Shown here piece after piece: positions 7,123 through 15,417 of a stretch of 64,000 nucleotides of DNA; positions within the stretch are counted from its first letter, which is position 1; each line of letters starts with the position of its first letter. This DNA is from Roseomonas fluvialis. Lineage in GTDB: Bacteria > Pseudomonadota > Alphaproteobacteria > Acetobacterales > Acetobacteraceae. Under the pieces are notes generated by a model. It saw nothing but the letters and a program-made list of their open reading frames with translations, searched no databases and was not told the DNA's origin. The position numbers were made by a program, and so were the translations under genes. The stretch lies in contig NZ_AP025637.1 in assembly GCF_022846615.1 (NCBI RefSeq), positions 3,063,001 to 3,127,000 of the forward strand. The letters run 5' to 3'.

Positions 7123-7994
7123 AGGCCGAGGCATTCGACGGCGACTGGCTCGACCTGCGCGAACCCTACGACGCCGCGGCGCGCGACCCGGGCCTCGCCG
7201 CCATGCTGGCCGCCGCCCTGCCCGCCCGCCCGCGGGTGCTGGACCTCGGCGCCGGCACCGGGTCCCTGCTGCGCTGGCTCGGCCACTTCATCGGCCGCGC
7301 CCAGGCCTGGACGCTGGTCGACGCCGATCCCGAGCTGATTGAACGTGCCTTCGACACCATCGCCGAACGCGCCGATGCCGTGGGCTGGGCCGCGACCTTC
7401 CCCGGCCGCAAGACCCTGCTGGTGCATTCGCCCGAAGGCGCCTGGCGCGTGGAAGGGCTGATCGCGAACCTGGTGCTGGCGCCGGCGAACCTGCCGCTCG
7501 ACCGCGTCGATGCCGTGGTGAACACCGCGCTGTGCGACCTCGTCTCGCGCGACTGGGTCGACGCGATGGCCGCGGCGTGTGCACGCCGCCGCCTGCCCTT
7601 CTACGCCGCGCTGAACGTGACGGGGCGCGAGCGCTTCAACCCGCCCTATCCCGGCGACGCGCTGGTGATGCGCGGCTTCCGCCGCGACCAGCGGCGCGAC
7701 AAGGGCTTCGGCGGCATCGCCCTCGGCCCCGCCGCCCCCGATGCGATTGCCGAAGCCTTCGCCGCCCATGGCTACACGGTGCACCGCGCGGCCTCCGACT
7801 GGGTAATCGACCGCCGGTCGCGGCTGTTCGCGCAGGAGATCGCAACCGGCCACGGCAGCGCCGCCATGGCCTGGGAACGCCGCGACGCCTGGCGCATCGA
7901 GGACTGGATCGACGCCCGCCGCGCCCAGGCCGCCGATGGCCTGCTGAGCGTGCGCATCGGCCACCAGGACGTGCTCGCCCTGCCGCCAGGCTGA
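7119..7994 (+). CDS. SAM-dependent class I methyltransferase
   Basis: A 291-residue Rossmann-fold methyltransferase. Motif I is RVLDLGAGTGSLLRWLG at about residue 40, followed by an acidic motif II in WTLVDADPELIERA and a long C-terminal substrate domain containing RERFNPPYPGDALVMRGFRRD. It overlaps the glycosyltransferase by four bases (ATGA) and is the last gene of the coupled run that begins with the RibD-like reductase. A small-molecule target such as the cassette's glycosylated product is inferred from that coupling. Nothing in the sequence tells whether an O-, N- or C-position is methylated. Confidence 0.85.
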   Translation: MKAEAFDGDWLDLREPYDAAARDPGLAAMLAAALPARPRVLDLGAGTGSLLRWLGHFIGRAQAWTLVDADPELIERAFDTIAERADAVGWAATFPGRKTLLVHSPEGAWRVEGLIANLVLAPANLPLDRVDAVVNTALCDLVSRDWVDAMAAACARRRLPFYAALNVTGRERFNPPYPGDALVMRGFRRDQRRDKGFGGIALGPAAPDAIAEAFAAHGYTVHRAASDWVIDRRSRLFAQEIATGHGSAAMAWERRDAWRIEDWIDARRAQAADGLLSVRIGHQDVLALPPG

Positions 7995-8006
7995 AGGAAG
8001 GCCACC

Positions 8007-8492
8007 ATGCCCGACACGCCGCGCCCGATTGCCGTGACCGCCATGCAGGTGCCGCCGCGCGCCAAGCCCTCGGGCTACCCGGCCGACCTGGTCGCCAAGA
8101 TCGGCGGGCGCGAAAAGCGCACGCTGGGCGACCTGTTCGGGCTGCAGAATTTCGGCGTGAACATCGTGCGCCTGCCACCCGGCGCGGCCTCCTCGCTACG
8201 CCACGCGCATGAGAAGCAGGACGAATTCGTCTACATCGTCGAAGGCGCCTGCACGCTCGTGACGGACGCCGGCGAAACCGCGCTCAGCGCCGGCATGTGC
8301 GCCGGCTTCCCCGCCGGCACCTGGGATGCGCACAACCTGGTCAATCGCGGCACCGCCGACTGCATCTACCTCGAAGTGGGCGACCGCACGACGTTCGAGC
8401 GCGTGATCTACCCCGACGACGACCTCGACATCCGCCCCGGCCCGGACGGGCGCAGCGTGTACTACCGCAAGGACGGCACGCCGGTTTTCTGA
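8007..8492 (+). CDS. Cupin-domain protein
   Basis: A 161-residue single-cupin protein. Cupin motif 1 is present as SLRHAHEKQDEFVYIVEGACTLV (His, His and Glu metal ligands) and motif 2 as GFPAGTWDAHNLVNRG (His ligand). A metal-dependent isomerase, or sensing of a sugar acid, is typical of this type. A GAAGGAAGGC Shine-Dalgarno precedes the ATG. The gene lies 12 bases before the sugar-acid kinase gene, so it probably belongs to that catabolic set. The reaction cannot be named from sequence. Confidence 0.8.
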   Translation: MPDTPRPIAVTAMQVPPRAKPSGYPADLVAKIGGREKRTLGDLFGLQNFGVNIVRLPPGAASSLRHAHEKQDEFVYIVEGACTLVTDAGETALSAGMCAGFPAGTWDAHNLVNRGTADCIYLEVGDRTTFERVIYPDDDLDIRPGPDGRSVYYRKDGTPVF

Positions 8493-8504
8493 AGGAGGGC
8501 GACC

Positions 8505-9764
8505 ATGCCCCTGCTGCTCGGCTGCATCGCGGATGACTTCACCGGCGCGACCGACCTCGCGAATACGCTGGTCAAGGGCGGCATGTCCGCCGTGCAGGTG
8601 ATCGGCGTGCCCGATGGCCCGCTCCCGGAAGCCGATGCGGTGATCATTGCGCTGAAGACGCGCACGGCGCCGGTGGGCGATGCGGTGGCGCAGTCGCTCG
8701 CGGCCTGCGATGCGCTGGTCGCGGCGGGCGCGAAGCAGGTGTTCTGGAAATACTGCTCCACCTTCGACAGCACCGATGAAGGCAATATCGGCCCGGTCGG
8801 CGATGCGCTGCTGAAGCGGCTCGGGTCCGGCTTCGCCATCGCCTGCCCCGCCTTCCCCACCAACGGCCGCACGATCTACCTCGGCCACCTGTTCGTCGGT
8901 GGCGCGCTGCTGGACGAGAGCGGCATGGAGAACCACCCCCTCACGCCCATGACGGATGCGAACCTGGTGCGCGTGCTGGCGCGCCAGACCTCCGGCGGCG
9001 TCGGGCTGGTGCCCTTCGGCGTGGTGGAACAGGGCGTCGGCCCGATCCGGCGCGAGATGACGCGCCTGGTCGATTCCGGCCGCCGCTGGGCGATCGTGGA
9101 CGCCGTGACGGATGCGCACCTGATGGCGATCGGCGAGGCCGTGGCACCCCACGCGCTGGTCTCCGGCGGATCGGGCGTGGCGATGGGCCTGCCGGAGAAC
9201 TTCCGTCGCGCCGGCCTGCTGCCCGCGCGCGCGGATGCCGACACACTTCCGCCGATGCAGGGCTTCGCGGCGGTGGTCGCCGGGTCGTGCTCGCGCGCAA
9301 CCCTCGGGCAGATCGGCCTCGCGCGGGACCATGCACCGGTGCTGGAACTGGATGCGCTGGCCACGCCGGATGCCGCCGCGCTGGCGTCGCAGGCGCTGGC
9401 CTGGGTCGAGGGCAAGCTGACGGCCGACCGCCCGGTGGTGATCGCCGCCTCCGCCACGCCCGAGAAGGTCGCCGCCCTGCAGGCGAAGCTGGGGCGCGAA
9501 GCCGCCGGCGCGCTGGTCGAGGACGCGGTCGCGACCATCGCTGAAGGCCTCGTCGCGCGCGGCGTCGGCCGGCTTGTCGTGGCCGGCGGCGAAACCTCCG
9601 GCGCCGTGGTGCAGCGCCTCGGCGTCACATCGCTGCGCATCGGCCCCGAGATCGACCCCGGCGTACCCTGGACCTACGCCAACCCCACCGGCCTGCACCT
9701 CGCGCTGAAGTCCGGCAATTTCGGCGCGCGCGACTTCTTCCTGAAGGCGTTCAGCCATGGATGA
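8505..9764 (+). CDS. otnK: Four-carbon acid sugar kinase (3-oxo-tetronate kinase type, DUF1537)
   Basis: A 419-residue kinase of the former DUF1537 family. The N-terminal substrate domain begins LLLGCIADDFTGATDLANTL and contains the family's KYCSTFDSTDEGNIGP strand. The C-terminal nucleotide domain has VVAGSCSRATLGQI, LVVAGGETSGAVVQRLG and the final NPTGLHLALKSGNFG phosphate-binding stretch. OtnK enzymes phosphorylate 3-dehydrotetronates in tetronate catabolism. The aldolase-like OtnC partner follows with an eight-base overlap, which supports the pairing. Substrate stereochemistry (L-erythronate, D-threonate and so on) cannot be told. An AAGGAGGGC ribosome site precedes the start. Confidence 0.88.
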   Translation: MPLLLGCIADDFTGATDLANTLVKGGMSAVQVIGVPDGPLPEADAVIIALKTRTAPVGDAVAQSLAACDALVAAGAKQVFWKYCSTFDSTDEGNIGPVGDALLKRLGSGFAIACPAFPTNGRTIYLGHLFVGGALLDESGMENHPLTPMTDANLVRVLARQTSGGVGLVPFGVVEQGVGPIRREMTRLVDSGRRWAIVDAVTDAHLMAIGEAVAPHALVSGGSGVAMGLPENFRRAGLLPARADADTLPPMQGFAAVVAGSCSRATLGQIGLARDHAPVLELDALATPDAAALASQALAWVEGKLTADRPVVIAASATPEKVAALQAKLGREAAGALVEDAVATIAEGLVARGVGRLVVAGGETSGAVVQRLGVTSLRIGPEIDPGVPWTYANPTGLHLALKSGNFGARDFFLKAFSHG

Positions 9765-10389
9765 GGCCGCGCTCCGCGCGCAACTCGCCATGCTCGGCGC
9801 CTCGCTGTTCGCCCGCGGCTACAGTGTCGGCACGGCGGGCAACATCTCGGTACGCCTGCCCGATGGCTACCTGATGACGCCGACCAATTCCTGCCTCGGC
9901 CGGCTCGACCCCGCGCGGATCAGCAAGCTGGCACCCGACTGGTCGCATATCGGCGGCGACAAGCCCTCGAAGGAGGTCTTCATGCACCGCGCGGTGCTGA
10001 CCGCGCGGCCGGATGCGGGCGCGGTGGTCCACCTGCATTCGACGCATGCCACCGCCATCGGCTGCCTGGCGGAACCCGGCACCGCCGCGCCCATCCCGCC
10101 GCTGACCCCGTACTTCGTCATGCGTATCGGCCGCGCGCTGCCGGTGATCCGCTACTACCGCCCCGGCGATGGCGCGATGGAAGCCGACATCCACGACGCC
10201 GCGAAATCCGCCAAGGCCGTACTGCTCGCCAACCACGGCCCGGTCGTGTCGGGCCGCACGCTGGAAGACGCCGTCCACGCCGCCGAGGAACTGGAGGAAG
10301 CCGCCCGCCTCGCGCTTCTGCTGCGCGGTGCCGGCGCGCGCGAACTGACACCCGCGCAGGTGGACGACCTGCTCGCCACCTTCGGCTGA
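9757..10389 (+). CDS. otnC: Class II aldolase-family 3-oxo-tetronate 4-phosphate decarboxylase
   Basis: A 210-residue class II aldolase/adducin-family protein. It has the typical LFARGYSVGTAGNISVRLPDG N-terminus, the Glu-containing KPSKEVFMHRAV loop, the zinc motif VVHLHSTHATAIG and a late His in LLANHGPVV. In the Otn pathway this family decarboxylates the phosphorylated 3-oxo-tetronate to dihydroxyacetone phosphate. It overlaps the kinase gene by eight bases and ends in a TGATG junction with the DUF4406 gene, so all three are probably co-translated. Confidence 0.87.
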   Translation: MDEAALRAQLAMLGASLFARGYSVGTAGNISVRLPDGYLMTPTNSCLGRLDPARISKLAPDWSHIGGDKPSKEVFMHRAVLTARPDAGAVVHLHSTHATAIGCLAEPGTAAPIPPLTPYFVMRIGRALPVIRYYRPGDGAMEADIHDAAKSAKAVLLANHGPVVSGRTLEDAVHAAEELEEAARLALLLRGAGARELTPAQVDDLLATFG

Positions 10390-10727
10390 TGTGGATCATG
10401 GTCGCCGGGCCGTATGCCTCGGGCGGCGCCGACGCACCCACCCGCGCCGCGCGCCTCGCCGCGATGAACCGGGCGGCACTCGCGGTGTTCCGCCTGGGCC
10501 ACACGCCCGTGATCGGCGTGAACATGGCGCTGCCCGTGATCGCCGCCGCCGAACACGACGCCTACGCAGAGGTGATGCAGCCGCTCAGCCTCGCGCTCGC
10601 CGAACGCTGCGACGCCATCCTGCGCCTGCCGGGCGACAGCCACGGCGCGGACGCAGAACTCGCCCGCTTCCAGGCCGCCGGCAAGCCGGTGTTCCGCGCG
10701 CTGGACGAGATTCCGCCGGCGCGCTGA
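10389..10727 (+). CDS. DUF4406 / nucleoside deoxyribosyltransferase-like protein
   Basis: A 112-residue protein starting MWIMVAGPYASGG, the nucleotide-binding first strand of the nucleoside 2-deoxyribosyltransferase-like DUF4406 fold. It is followed by the helix ARLAAMNRAALAVFRLGH and the GVNMALP loop, and later CDAILRLPGDSHGADAELA, which carries the Ser/Glu motif typical of these folds. The ATG shares its A with the preceding TGA. Its biochemical role is not established. The tie to the tetronate genes rests only on the overlap. Confidence 0.75.
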   Translation: MWIMVAGPYASGGADAPTRAARLAAMNRAALAVFRLGHTPVIGVNMALPVIAAAEHDAYAEVMQPLSLALAERCDAILRLPGDSHGADAELARFQAAGKPVFRALDEIPPAR

Positions 10728-10736
10728 CCCCGCCCG

Positions 10737-11432
10737 CTACTCCGGCGCTTCCTCGGACCAGCCGATCCGCGTGACCGCCGGCTCCACGCTCATCCGCCCG
10801 ATGATGCGCTCGAGCACCGCCGGCGCATCGCCCGCCGCCACCACGCGCGCGCTCAGCGCCACGCGCCCGGGCACGTCCAGGTCCTCGCTGTCGAGGCGCA
10901 GCAGCCGGACCTCGCCGAGCGCGATCTGCTTGACCAGCAGCCCGCGGATCGTCGCCTCGCTCTCCGCCAGGCAGGTCGCGGTGATGCGGAAGGCGCGCTC
11001 CGCCTCCGCCCCCGAATCCGGCACGCGGTCGATCAGCCGCACGATCGGGCGCACCACCAGGTTCACCACGATGATCAGCGCCGCCGTCGCCACCGCCAGG
11101 CCGAACTGCGCCGCGCCGCAGGCAACCCCCACCGCCGCCGCGCACCACAGCGTCGCCGCGGTGTTGAGGCCCTTCACGTTCAGCCCCTCGCGCATGATCG
11201 CGCCCGCACCCAGGAAGCCGATGCCCGAGACCACCTGCGCGGCCATGCGCGACGGGCTCGCCTCGTTCGCCATCGAGAACCCCACCAGCGCGAAGGCCGC
11301 CGCCCCGAGCGAGACCAGCGCGTTGGTGCGCAGCCCCGCCGCACGCTGGCGGTATTGCCTCTCGATGCCGATCGCGGCCCCGAGCAATAGCGCCACCACC
11401 AACCGCAGCGCGGCGTCTTCCTGGTCCAGCAT
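10737..11432 (-). CDS. MgtC/SapB-family membrane protein
   Basis: A 231-residue protein with four or five N-terminal transmembrane helices and a soluble C-terminal ACT-like domain. Family signatures are LLGAAIGIERQYRQRAAGLRT, VVSGIGFLGAGAIMREG and LNTAATLWCAAAVG. MgtC proteins modulate the F-type ATP synthase or magnesium-related acid stress in pathogens, while SapB/YhiD members in free-living bacteria are poorly defined. It is convergent with the DUF4406 gene (9 bases apart) and divergent from the Bug receptor. The start MLDQEDAALR was chosen because the longer open frame upstream is low-complexity. Confidence 0.85.
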   Translation of the reverse strand: MLDQEDAALRLVVALLLGAAIGIERQYRQRAAGLRTNALVSLGAAAFALVGFSMANEASPSRMAAQVVSGIGFLGAGAIMREGLNVKGLNTAATLWCAAAVGVACGAAQFGLAVATAALIIVVNLVVRPIVRLIDRVPDSGAEAERAFRITATCLAESEATIRGLLVKQIALGEVRLLRLDSEDLDVPGRVALSARVVAAGDAPAVLERIIGRMSVEPAVTRIGWSEEAPE

Positions 11433-11618
11433 CGGGTGCCTCCGCGCCGTGACTTCACCGCGCCGGGCCGTGCCGGCGCAAGGCCCACGGCGACGGCGCG
11501 ACTTGACCCGGCGGTGCCGCCGCGCGAGACGGCGCGCGGGAGACGCAAGGTCGCGCCCACAGGCGCGCCGGGACAAGGGTCGCGCCGTGAGGCGCGCCAG
11601 GACAAGGGAAGCCCTGCC

Positions 11619-12587
11619 ATGCCGACACGCCGCACCGTGCTCGCCGCCGCGACGCTCGCCGCCTTGCCCGCCCGCGCGCAGGGTGCCTGGGCGCCCGATG
11701 GCCCGGTCCGCTTCATCCAGGGCTTCGCGCCCGGCGGCACCACCGACATCGTCGCCCGCCTGCTCGCCCCGCCCTTCGCCGCCGCGCTGGGCCAGCCCGT
11801 GGTGGTCGAGAACCGGCCCGGCGCCGGCGGCACGCTGGCCGCCGAGGCGCTCGCCCGCGCGCGCCCGGACGGGCGCACCATGATGATGCTCAACAACGCC
11901 TTCGCCGTGACCGCCGCGACCTTCCGCCGGCTGCCCTACGACCCGCTGGTCGACGTGGTGCCGGTCACGCAGGTGGCGACCATGCCGCTGGTGTTCCTCA
12001 CCCCGCCGGGCGGGCCGCTGTCGTCGGTGGCCGCGCTCATTGCCGCCGCGCGCGCCATTCCGGGCGGGCTGAACGTGGCGTCCGTCGGCATCGGCTCGAC
12101 GCAGCACTTCGTGGCCGAGGCCTTCCAGGCCATGGCCGGCGTTACCCTCACGCACGTGCCGTATCGCGGCACGCCCGCCGCGGTGCTGGCGCTGCGCCAG
12201 GGCGACGTGCAGCTGGTGGTCGAAACCCTGGCCGCCGTGATCGGCCAGGTCCGCGCCGGCGAAGCCCGCGCCATCGCGCTGTCGACCGCCGAGCGCTTCG
12301 CCGGCCTGCCGGACGTGCCGACCATGCGCGAATCCGGCCTCGCCGAATTCGACCTGGCCACCTGGTTCACCATCGGATTTCCGGCTGGCATCCCACCCGC
12401 CGCGGTCGCGCGCATCCAGGCCGAGACGGCGCGCGCCTTGGCAGACGCCGACCTGTCGGCGCGCATGCGCGACATGGGCCTGACCCCGGTCGGCTCCGAC
12501 ACCGCCACCGCCGGCGCCGTGATCCGCCGCGACATCGCCCGCTGGCGCGCCCTGGTCGCCAGCGCCGGCATTCCCCAGCAGGAGTAG
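11619..12587 (+). CDS. Bug-family tripartite tricarboxylate transporter receptor (solute-binding protein)
   Basis: A 322-residue periplasmic receptor with a short signal peptide (MPTRRTVLAAATLAALPARAQ). The mature part has the family hallmarks VRFIQGFAPGGTTDIVARLL, VVVENRPGAGGTLAAEALA, VPYRGTPAAVLALRQGDVQ and LPDVPTMRESG. Bug proteins bind small carboxylates for TctAB permeases. No tctA or tctB lies in the window, so this is one of the many solitary receptors typical of environmental proteobacteria. AAGGGAA precedes the ATG. An earlier in-frame ATG exists, but the extra residues are Arg/Pro-rich shadow sequence. Confidence 0.88.
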   Translation: MPTRRTVLAAATLAALPARAQGAWAPDGPVRFIQGFAPGGTTDIVARLLAPPFAAALGQPVVVENRPGAGGTLAAEALARARPDGRTMMMLNNAFAVTAATFRRLPYDPLVDVVPVTQVATMPLVFLTPPGGPLSSVAALIAAARAIPGGLNVASVGIGSTQHFVAEAFQAMAGVTLTHVPYRGTPAAVLALRQGDVQLVVETLAAVIGQVRAGEARAIALSTAERFAGLPDVPTMRESGLAEFDLATWFTIGFPAGIPPAAVARIQAETARALADADLSARMRDMGLTPVGSDTATAGAVIRRDIARWRALVASAGIPQQE

Positions 12588-12594
12588 CCCCCGC

Positions 12595-13200
12595 ATGACC
12601 GACCGCACCGCCCCCACCGCGCACCCAATCGAACCGGCACTCGCCGCGCGCTGGAGCCCGCGTTCCTACGAAGACCGCGCCGTACCCGCGGCCGCACTCG
12701 CGCAATGCCTGGAAGCCGCGCGCTGGGCGGCCTCCTGCATCAACGAACAGCCCTGGACCTACCTGGTCACGCGCAAGACGGAGGAAGCCGACGCGCACGC
12801 GAAGCTGCTGGCCTGCCTGTCGCCCAACAACCAGGGCTGGGCCGGGCGTGCGCCGGTGCTGATGCTGGCTGTCGCGCGCAGCATCTTCGCCGCCTCCGGC
12901 AAGCCCAACCGCCATGCGGCCTACGACCTCGGCCAGGCGACCGCGAACCTGGCGGCGCAGGCCGCAGCCCTCGGCCTGCAGGCGCATCAGATGGCCGGCT
13001 TCGACGCCGCCGCCGCACGCGCCGCCTTCGCCATTCCGGAAGGCTTCGAACCGATGGCGGCGATCACGCTCGGCTACCCCGGCCCGGCCGCTGCCCTGCC
13101 CGAGGCGCTGGCCGCGCGCGAGACCGCGCCGCGCGCCCGCAAGCCGATCGCGGAATTCGCCCATATGGGCGCATGGGGCGCGATGGGGTCGCCCGCATGA
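12595..13200 (+). CDS. Nitroreductase-family FMN oxidoreductase
   Basis: A 201-residue NfsB/NfnB-type protein. It has the FMN-binding N-terminus ALAARWSPRSYEDRAVP, the phosphate-contacting AARWAASCINEQPWTYLV, and late LGLQAHQMAGFDA and AAITLGYPG strands. Such enzymes reduce nitro compounds, quinones or enals with NAD(P)H. It follows the Bug receptor by seven bases and overlaps the next NTF2-like gene by four, so it may take part in catabolism of the receptor's ligand (inference). Confidence 0.85.
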   Translation: MTDRTAPTAHPIEPALAARWSPRSYEDRAVPAAALAQCLEAARWAASCINEQPWTYLVTRKTEEADAHAKLLACLSPNNQGWAGRAPVLMLAVARSIFAASGKPNRHAAYDLGQATANLAAQAAALGLQAHQMAGFDAAAARAAFAIPEGFEPMAAITLGYPGPAAALPEALAARETAPRARKPIAEFAHMGAWGAMGSPA

Positions 13201-13805
13201 CCGACGCAGCCCTCCTCGACGACCTGGCCTTGCGCAAGCTGGTGCAGGACTGGGCCGTCTGGCGCGACGCCGGCGACTGGGACCGCTTCGCCACCTGCTG
13301 GCACGACGACGCCCGCATGATGGCCACCTGGTTCCAGGGCCCCGCCAGTGAGTTCATCAAGGTCTCCCGCGCCGGCTTCGAACGCGGCGTGCGCATCCTG
13401 CACTTCCTGGGCGGCACCAGCGTCGATCTCGCCGGCACGCGCGCCATCGTGCAGACCAAGATGACGATCAGCCAGCGCGCGCAGGCCGAAGGCGTGCTGG
13501 TCGACGTGGTCTGCACCGGGCGCTTCTACGATTTCTGCGAAAAGCGGAACGGCCGCTGGGCCGTGGTGCTGCGCCAGCCGATCTACGAAAAGGACCGCAT
13601 GGACGCTGTCACCCCCGGCACCGCGCCGGTGCTGGACCCCGCGCTCCTCGCGCAATTCCCCGAAGGCTACCGCCACCTCGCCTATATCCAGACGCGCATC
13701 GGCTACCAGGTGAAGCGCGACATGCCCGGCCTGTCGGGGCCGGAGGTGACGGCGCTCTACGCCTCGGGCGCGCGATGGCTCGCGGGGGAAGTGCTGGACC
13801 GGTGA
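13197..13805 (+). CDS. NTF2/SnoaL-like domain protein
   Basis: A 202-residue protein whose first 130 residues fit the SnoaL/NTF2-like alpha+beta barrel: LVQDWAVWRDAGDWDRFATCWHDDA is the classic first-helix pattern of dioxygenase small subunits and SnoaL cyclases or dehydratases. It is longer than usual, with a C-terminal helical extension of about 60 residues. No large oxygenase subunit is adjacent. ATGA overlap with the nitroreductase gene implies co-expression. Activity unknown. Confidence 0.75.
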   Translation: MTDAALLDDLALRKLVQDWAVWRDAGDWDRFATCWHDDARMMATWFQGPASEFIKVSRAGFERGVRILHFLGGTSVDLAGTRAIVQTKMTISQRAQAEGVLVDVVCTGRFYDFCEKRNGRWAVVLRQPIYEKDRMDAVTPGTAPVLDPALLAQFPEGYRHLAYIQTRIGYQVKRDMPGLSGPEVTALYASGARWLAGEVLDR

Positions 13806-13885
13806 GGGTGCGCGTTGGAAAGGCGCCCTGCCCTCTCCACACCGCGAAGCAGTGCTTCGCACCCCACCAAGCGCTGACGGCTCTT

Positions 13886-13967
13886 GGAACCCCCGACTAA
13901 ACCTCCGCGGTCCAGGGGGCCATAGCCCCCTGGGCGGGAGGCGTCCGGGGAGGGCAGAGCCCTCCCC
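13886..13967. repeat. Hairpin-rich intergenic repeat, copy A
   Basis: Two strong hairpins lie between the convergent NTF2-like and GlcD-like genes. The first pairs CCAGGGGG (13912-13919) with CCCCCTGG (13926-13933). The second pairs GGGGAGGGC (13947-13955) with GCCCTCCCC (13959-13967). The leading TTGGAACCCCCGACT and the second hairpin recur almost unchanged in the block near 55470-55638, so this is a repeated element and not only a terminator. It may still end transcription from both sides. Confidence 0.7.
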
Positions 13968-13979
13968 CTCACCCGCCCC

Positions 13980-15386
13980 TCACGGCAGCATCTTCCCCGG
14001 GTTCATCACGCCCCCAGGGTCGATCGCCCCCTTCACCGCGCGCATCAGGTCCAGTGCCACGCTGTCCTTGTGCAGGGCCATGGCGTGGCGTTTCGACTGC
14101 CCGATTCCGTGTTCGGCCGAGAACGACCCGCCGAGTTCCACGGCGATGGCGTTTACCGCCGCCTCGGCGCCGGCGGCGCGCGCGCGCCATGCCTCGCGTG
14201 ACATGCCGGGCGGCGCGTCCAGGCTCACATGGATATTGCCGTCCCCGGCGTGGCCCAGTGCGATGAACCCGCCTTCTGGCCAGCCTTGGGCGAAGGCCTC
14301 GCCCACGCGCCTGCAGAATTCCGGCACGGCCGAGACCGGCACCGAGGTATCCGCGTTCACCGAGGGCCCGTGCCGGCGGTGGCAATCGGGCCAGTCCTCG
14401 CGGATGCGCCAGAAGGTCGCGCGCTGGGCTTCGCTGTCGGCCAGCGCGGCGTCGGTCACCTCGGCCGCTTCCATGGCGGCGGCGAGGGTGTCTTCCAGCA
14501 TTTCGCGCAGCGGCACCGCGGGGTGGGCGGCGGCGATCTCCACCATCACGTACCAGGGGCTTTCGACCGGCAGCGGGGATCGCAGCCCGTTGCCCATGAC
14601 CTCCACGATCTCGAGGCAGCGGCGGATGATGAGTTCGAAGGCGATCACCTCCGCCCCGCTCGCCATCATGCGCGAGAACAGCGACAGCGCGGCGTCCGGC
14701 GAGGGCACCGCGACGAAGGCCGTCTCGACACGCTTCAACGACGGCACTAGGCGCAGCGCAGCGGCCGTGATGACGCCGAGCGTGCCCTCCCCGCCCAGGA
14801 ACAGGTGCCGCAGCGCGTAGCCGGAATTGTCCTTGCGCACGCGCCGCAGGTCGTTGAGCACGCGCCCATCCGGCAGCACGACCTCAAGCCCCAGCACCAG
14901 GTCGCGTGCGTTGCCCCAGCGCAGCGTGCGGATGCCGCCGGCATTGGTCGACAGCGCACCACCCACCATGGCGGAACCCTGTGCGCCCCAGGACAGCGGG
15001 AACAGCCGATCCACCGCGGCCGCCGCCTGCTGCACGGTCTGGATGACGCAGCCGGCTTCGGCCACCAACGAGAAGTCCCGCGCATCCACATCGCGGATGC
15101 GGTTCAACCGTTCGAGGCTGAGGACAACCGCGGGCGGCCCGTTCTCCGCCACCACCGCGCCGCCGCACAGCCCGGTGCGGCCGCCGGCCGGCACGATGGC
15201 CAGGCCCTCGGACGCGCAGGCCCGCACCACCGCCTGCACCTCCGCCACGCTGCCGGGCCGCAGCACGGCGAGCGGCGTGCCGCGATAGGCCCCGCGCCAA
15301 TCGACGGCATAGGGCGCGAGGTCCTCCTCCGCCGTCAGACAGTTGTTCGCGCCGAGCGTTGCGGCGAGGTGCTGGATCGTTCCCAT
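13980..15386 (-). CDS. FAD-linked oxidase, GlcD/D-2-hydroxyacid dehydrogenase type
   Basis: A 468-residue PCMH-type flavoprotein. The FAD domain shows IVPAGGRTGLCGGAVV, SWGAQGSAMVGGALSTNAGG and FLGGEGTLGVITAAALRL. The C-terminal domain ends with HAGDGNIHVSL (metal-site His) and FSAEHGIGQSKRHAM, the signature of GlcD, D-lactate and D-2-hydroxyglutarate dehydrogenases. It oxidises a D-2-hydroxy acid and passes electrons to a flavoprotein or quinone. It is the last gene of a same-strand run that includes mtnA, which could mean oxidation of a hydroxy acid from that pathway (weak inference). The start MGTIQHLAATLG was chosen over an Arg-rich extension. Confidence 0.87.
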   Translation of the reverse strand: MGTIQHLAATLGANNCLTAEEDLAPYAVDWRGAYRGTPLAVLRPGSVAEVQAVVRACASEGLAIVPAGGRTGLCGGAVVAENGPPAVVLSLERLNRIRDVDARDFSLVAEAGCVIQTVQQAAAAVDRLFPLSWGAQGSAMVGGALSTNAGGIRTLRWGNARDLVLGLEVVLPDGRVLNDLRRVRKDNSGYALRHLFLGGEGTLGVITAAALRLVPSLKRVETAFVAVPSPDAALSLFSRMMASGAEVIAFELIIRRCLEIVEVMGNGLRSPLPVESPWYVMVEIAAAHPAVPLREMLEDTLAAAMEAAEVTDAALADSEAQRATFWRIREDWPDCHRRHGPSVNADTSVPVSAVPEFCRRVGEAFAQGWPEGGFIALGHAGDGNIHVSLDAPPGMSREAWRARAAGAEAAVNAIAVELGGSFSAEHGIGQSKRHAMALHKDSVALDLMRAVKGAIDPGGVMNPGKMLP

Positions 15387-15417
15387 GGGCCCGATCCTGC
15401 GCCCGCCGCGCGCCCGG

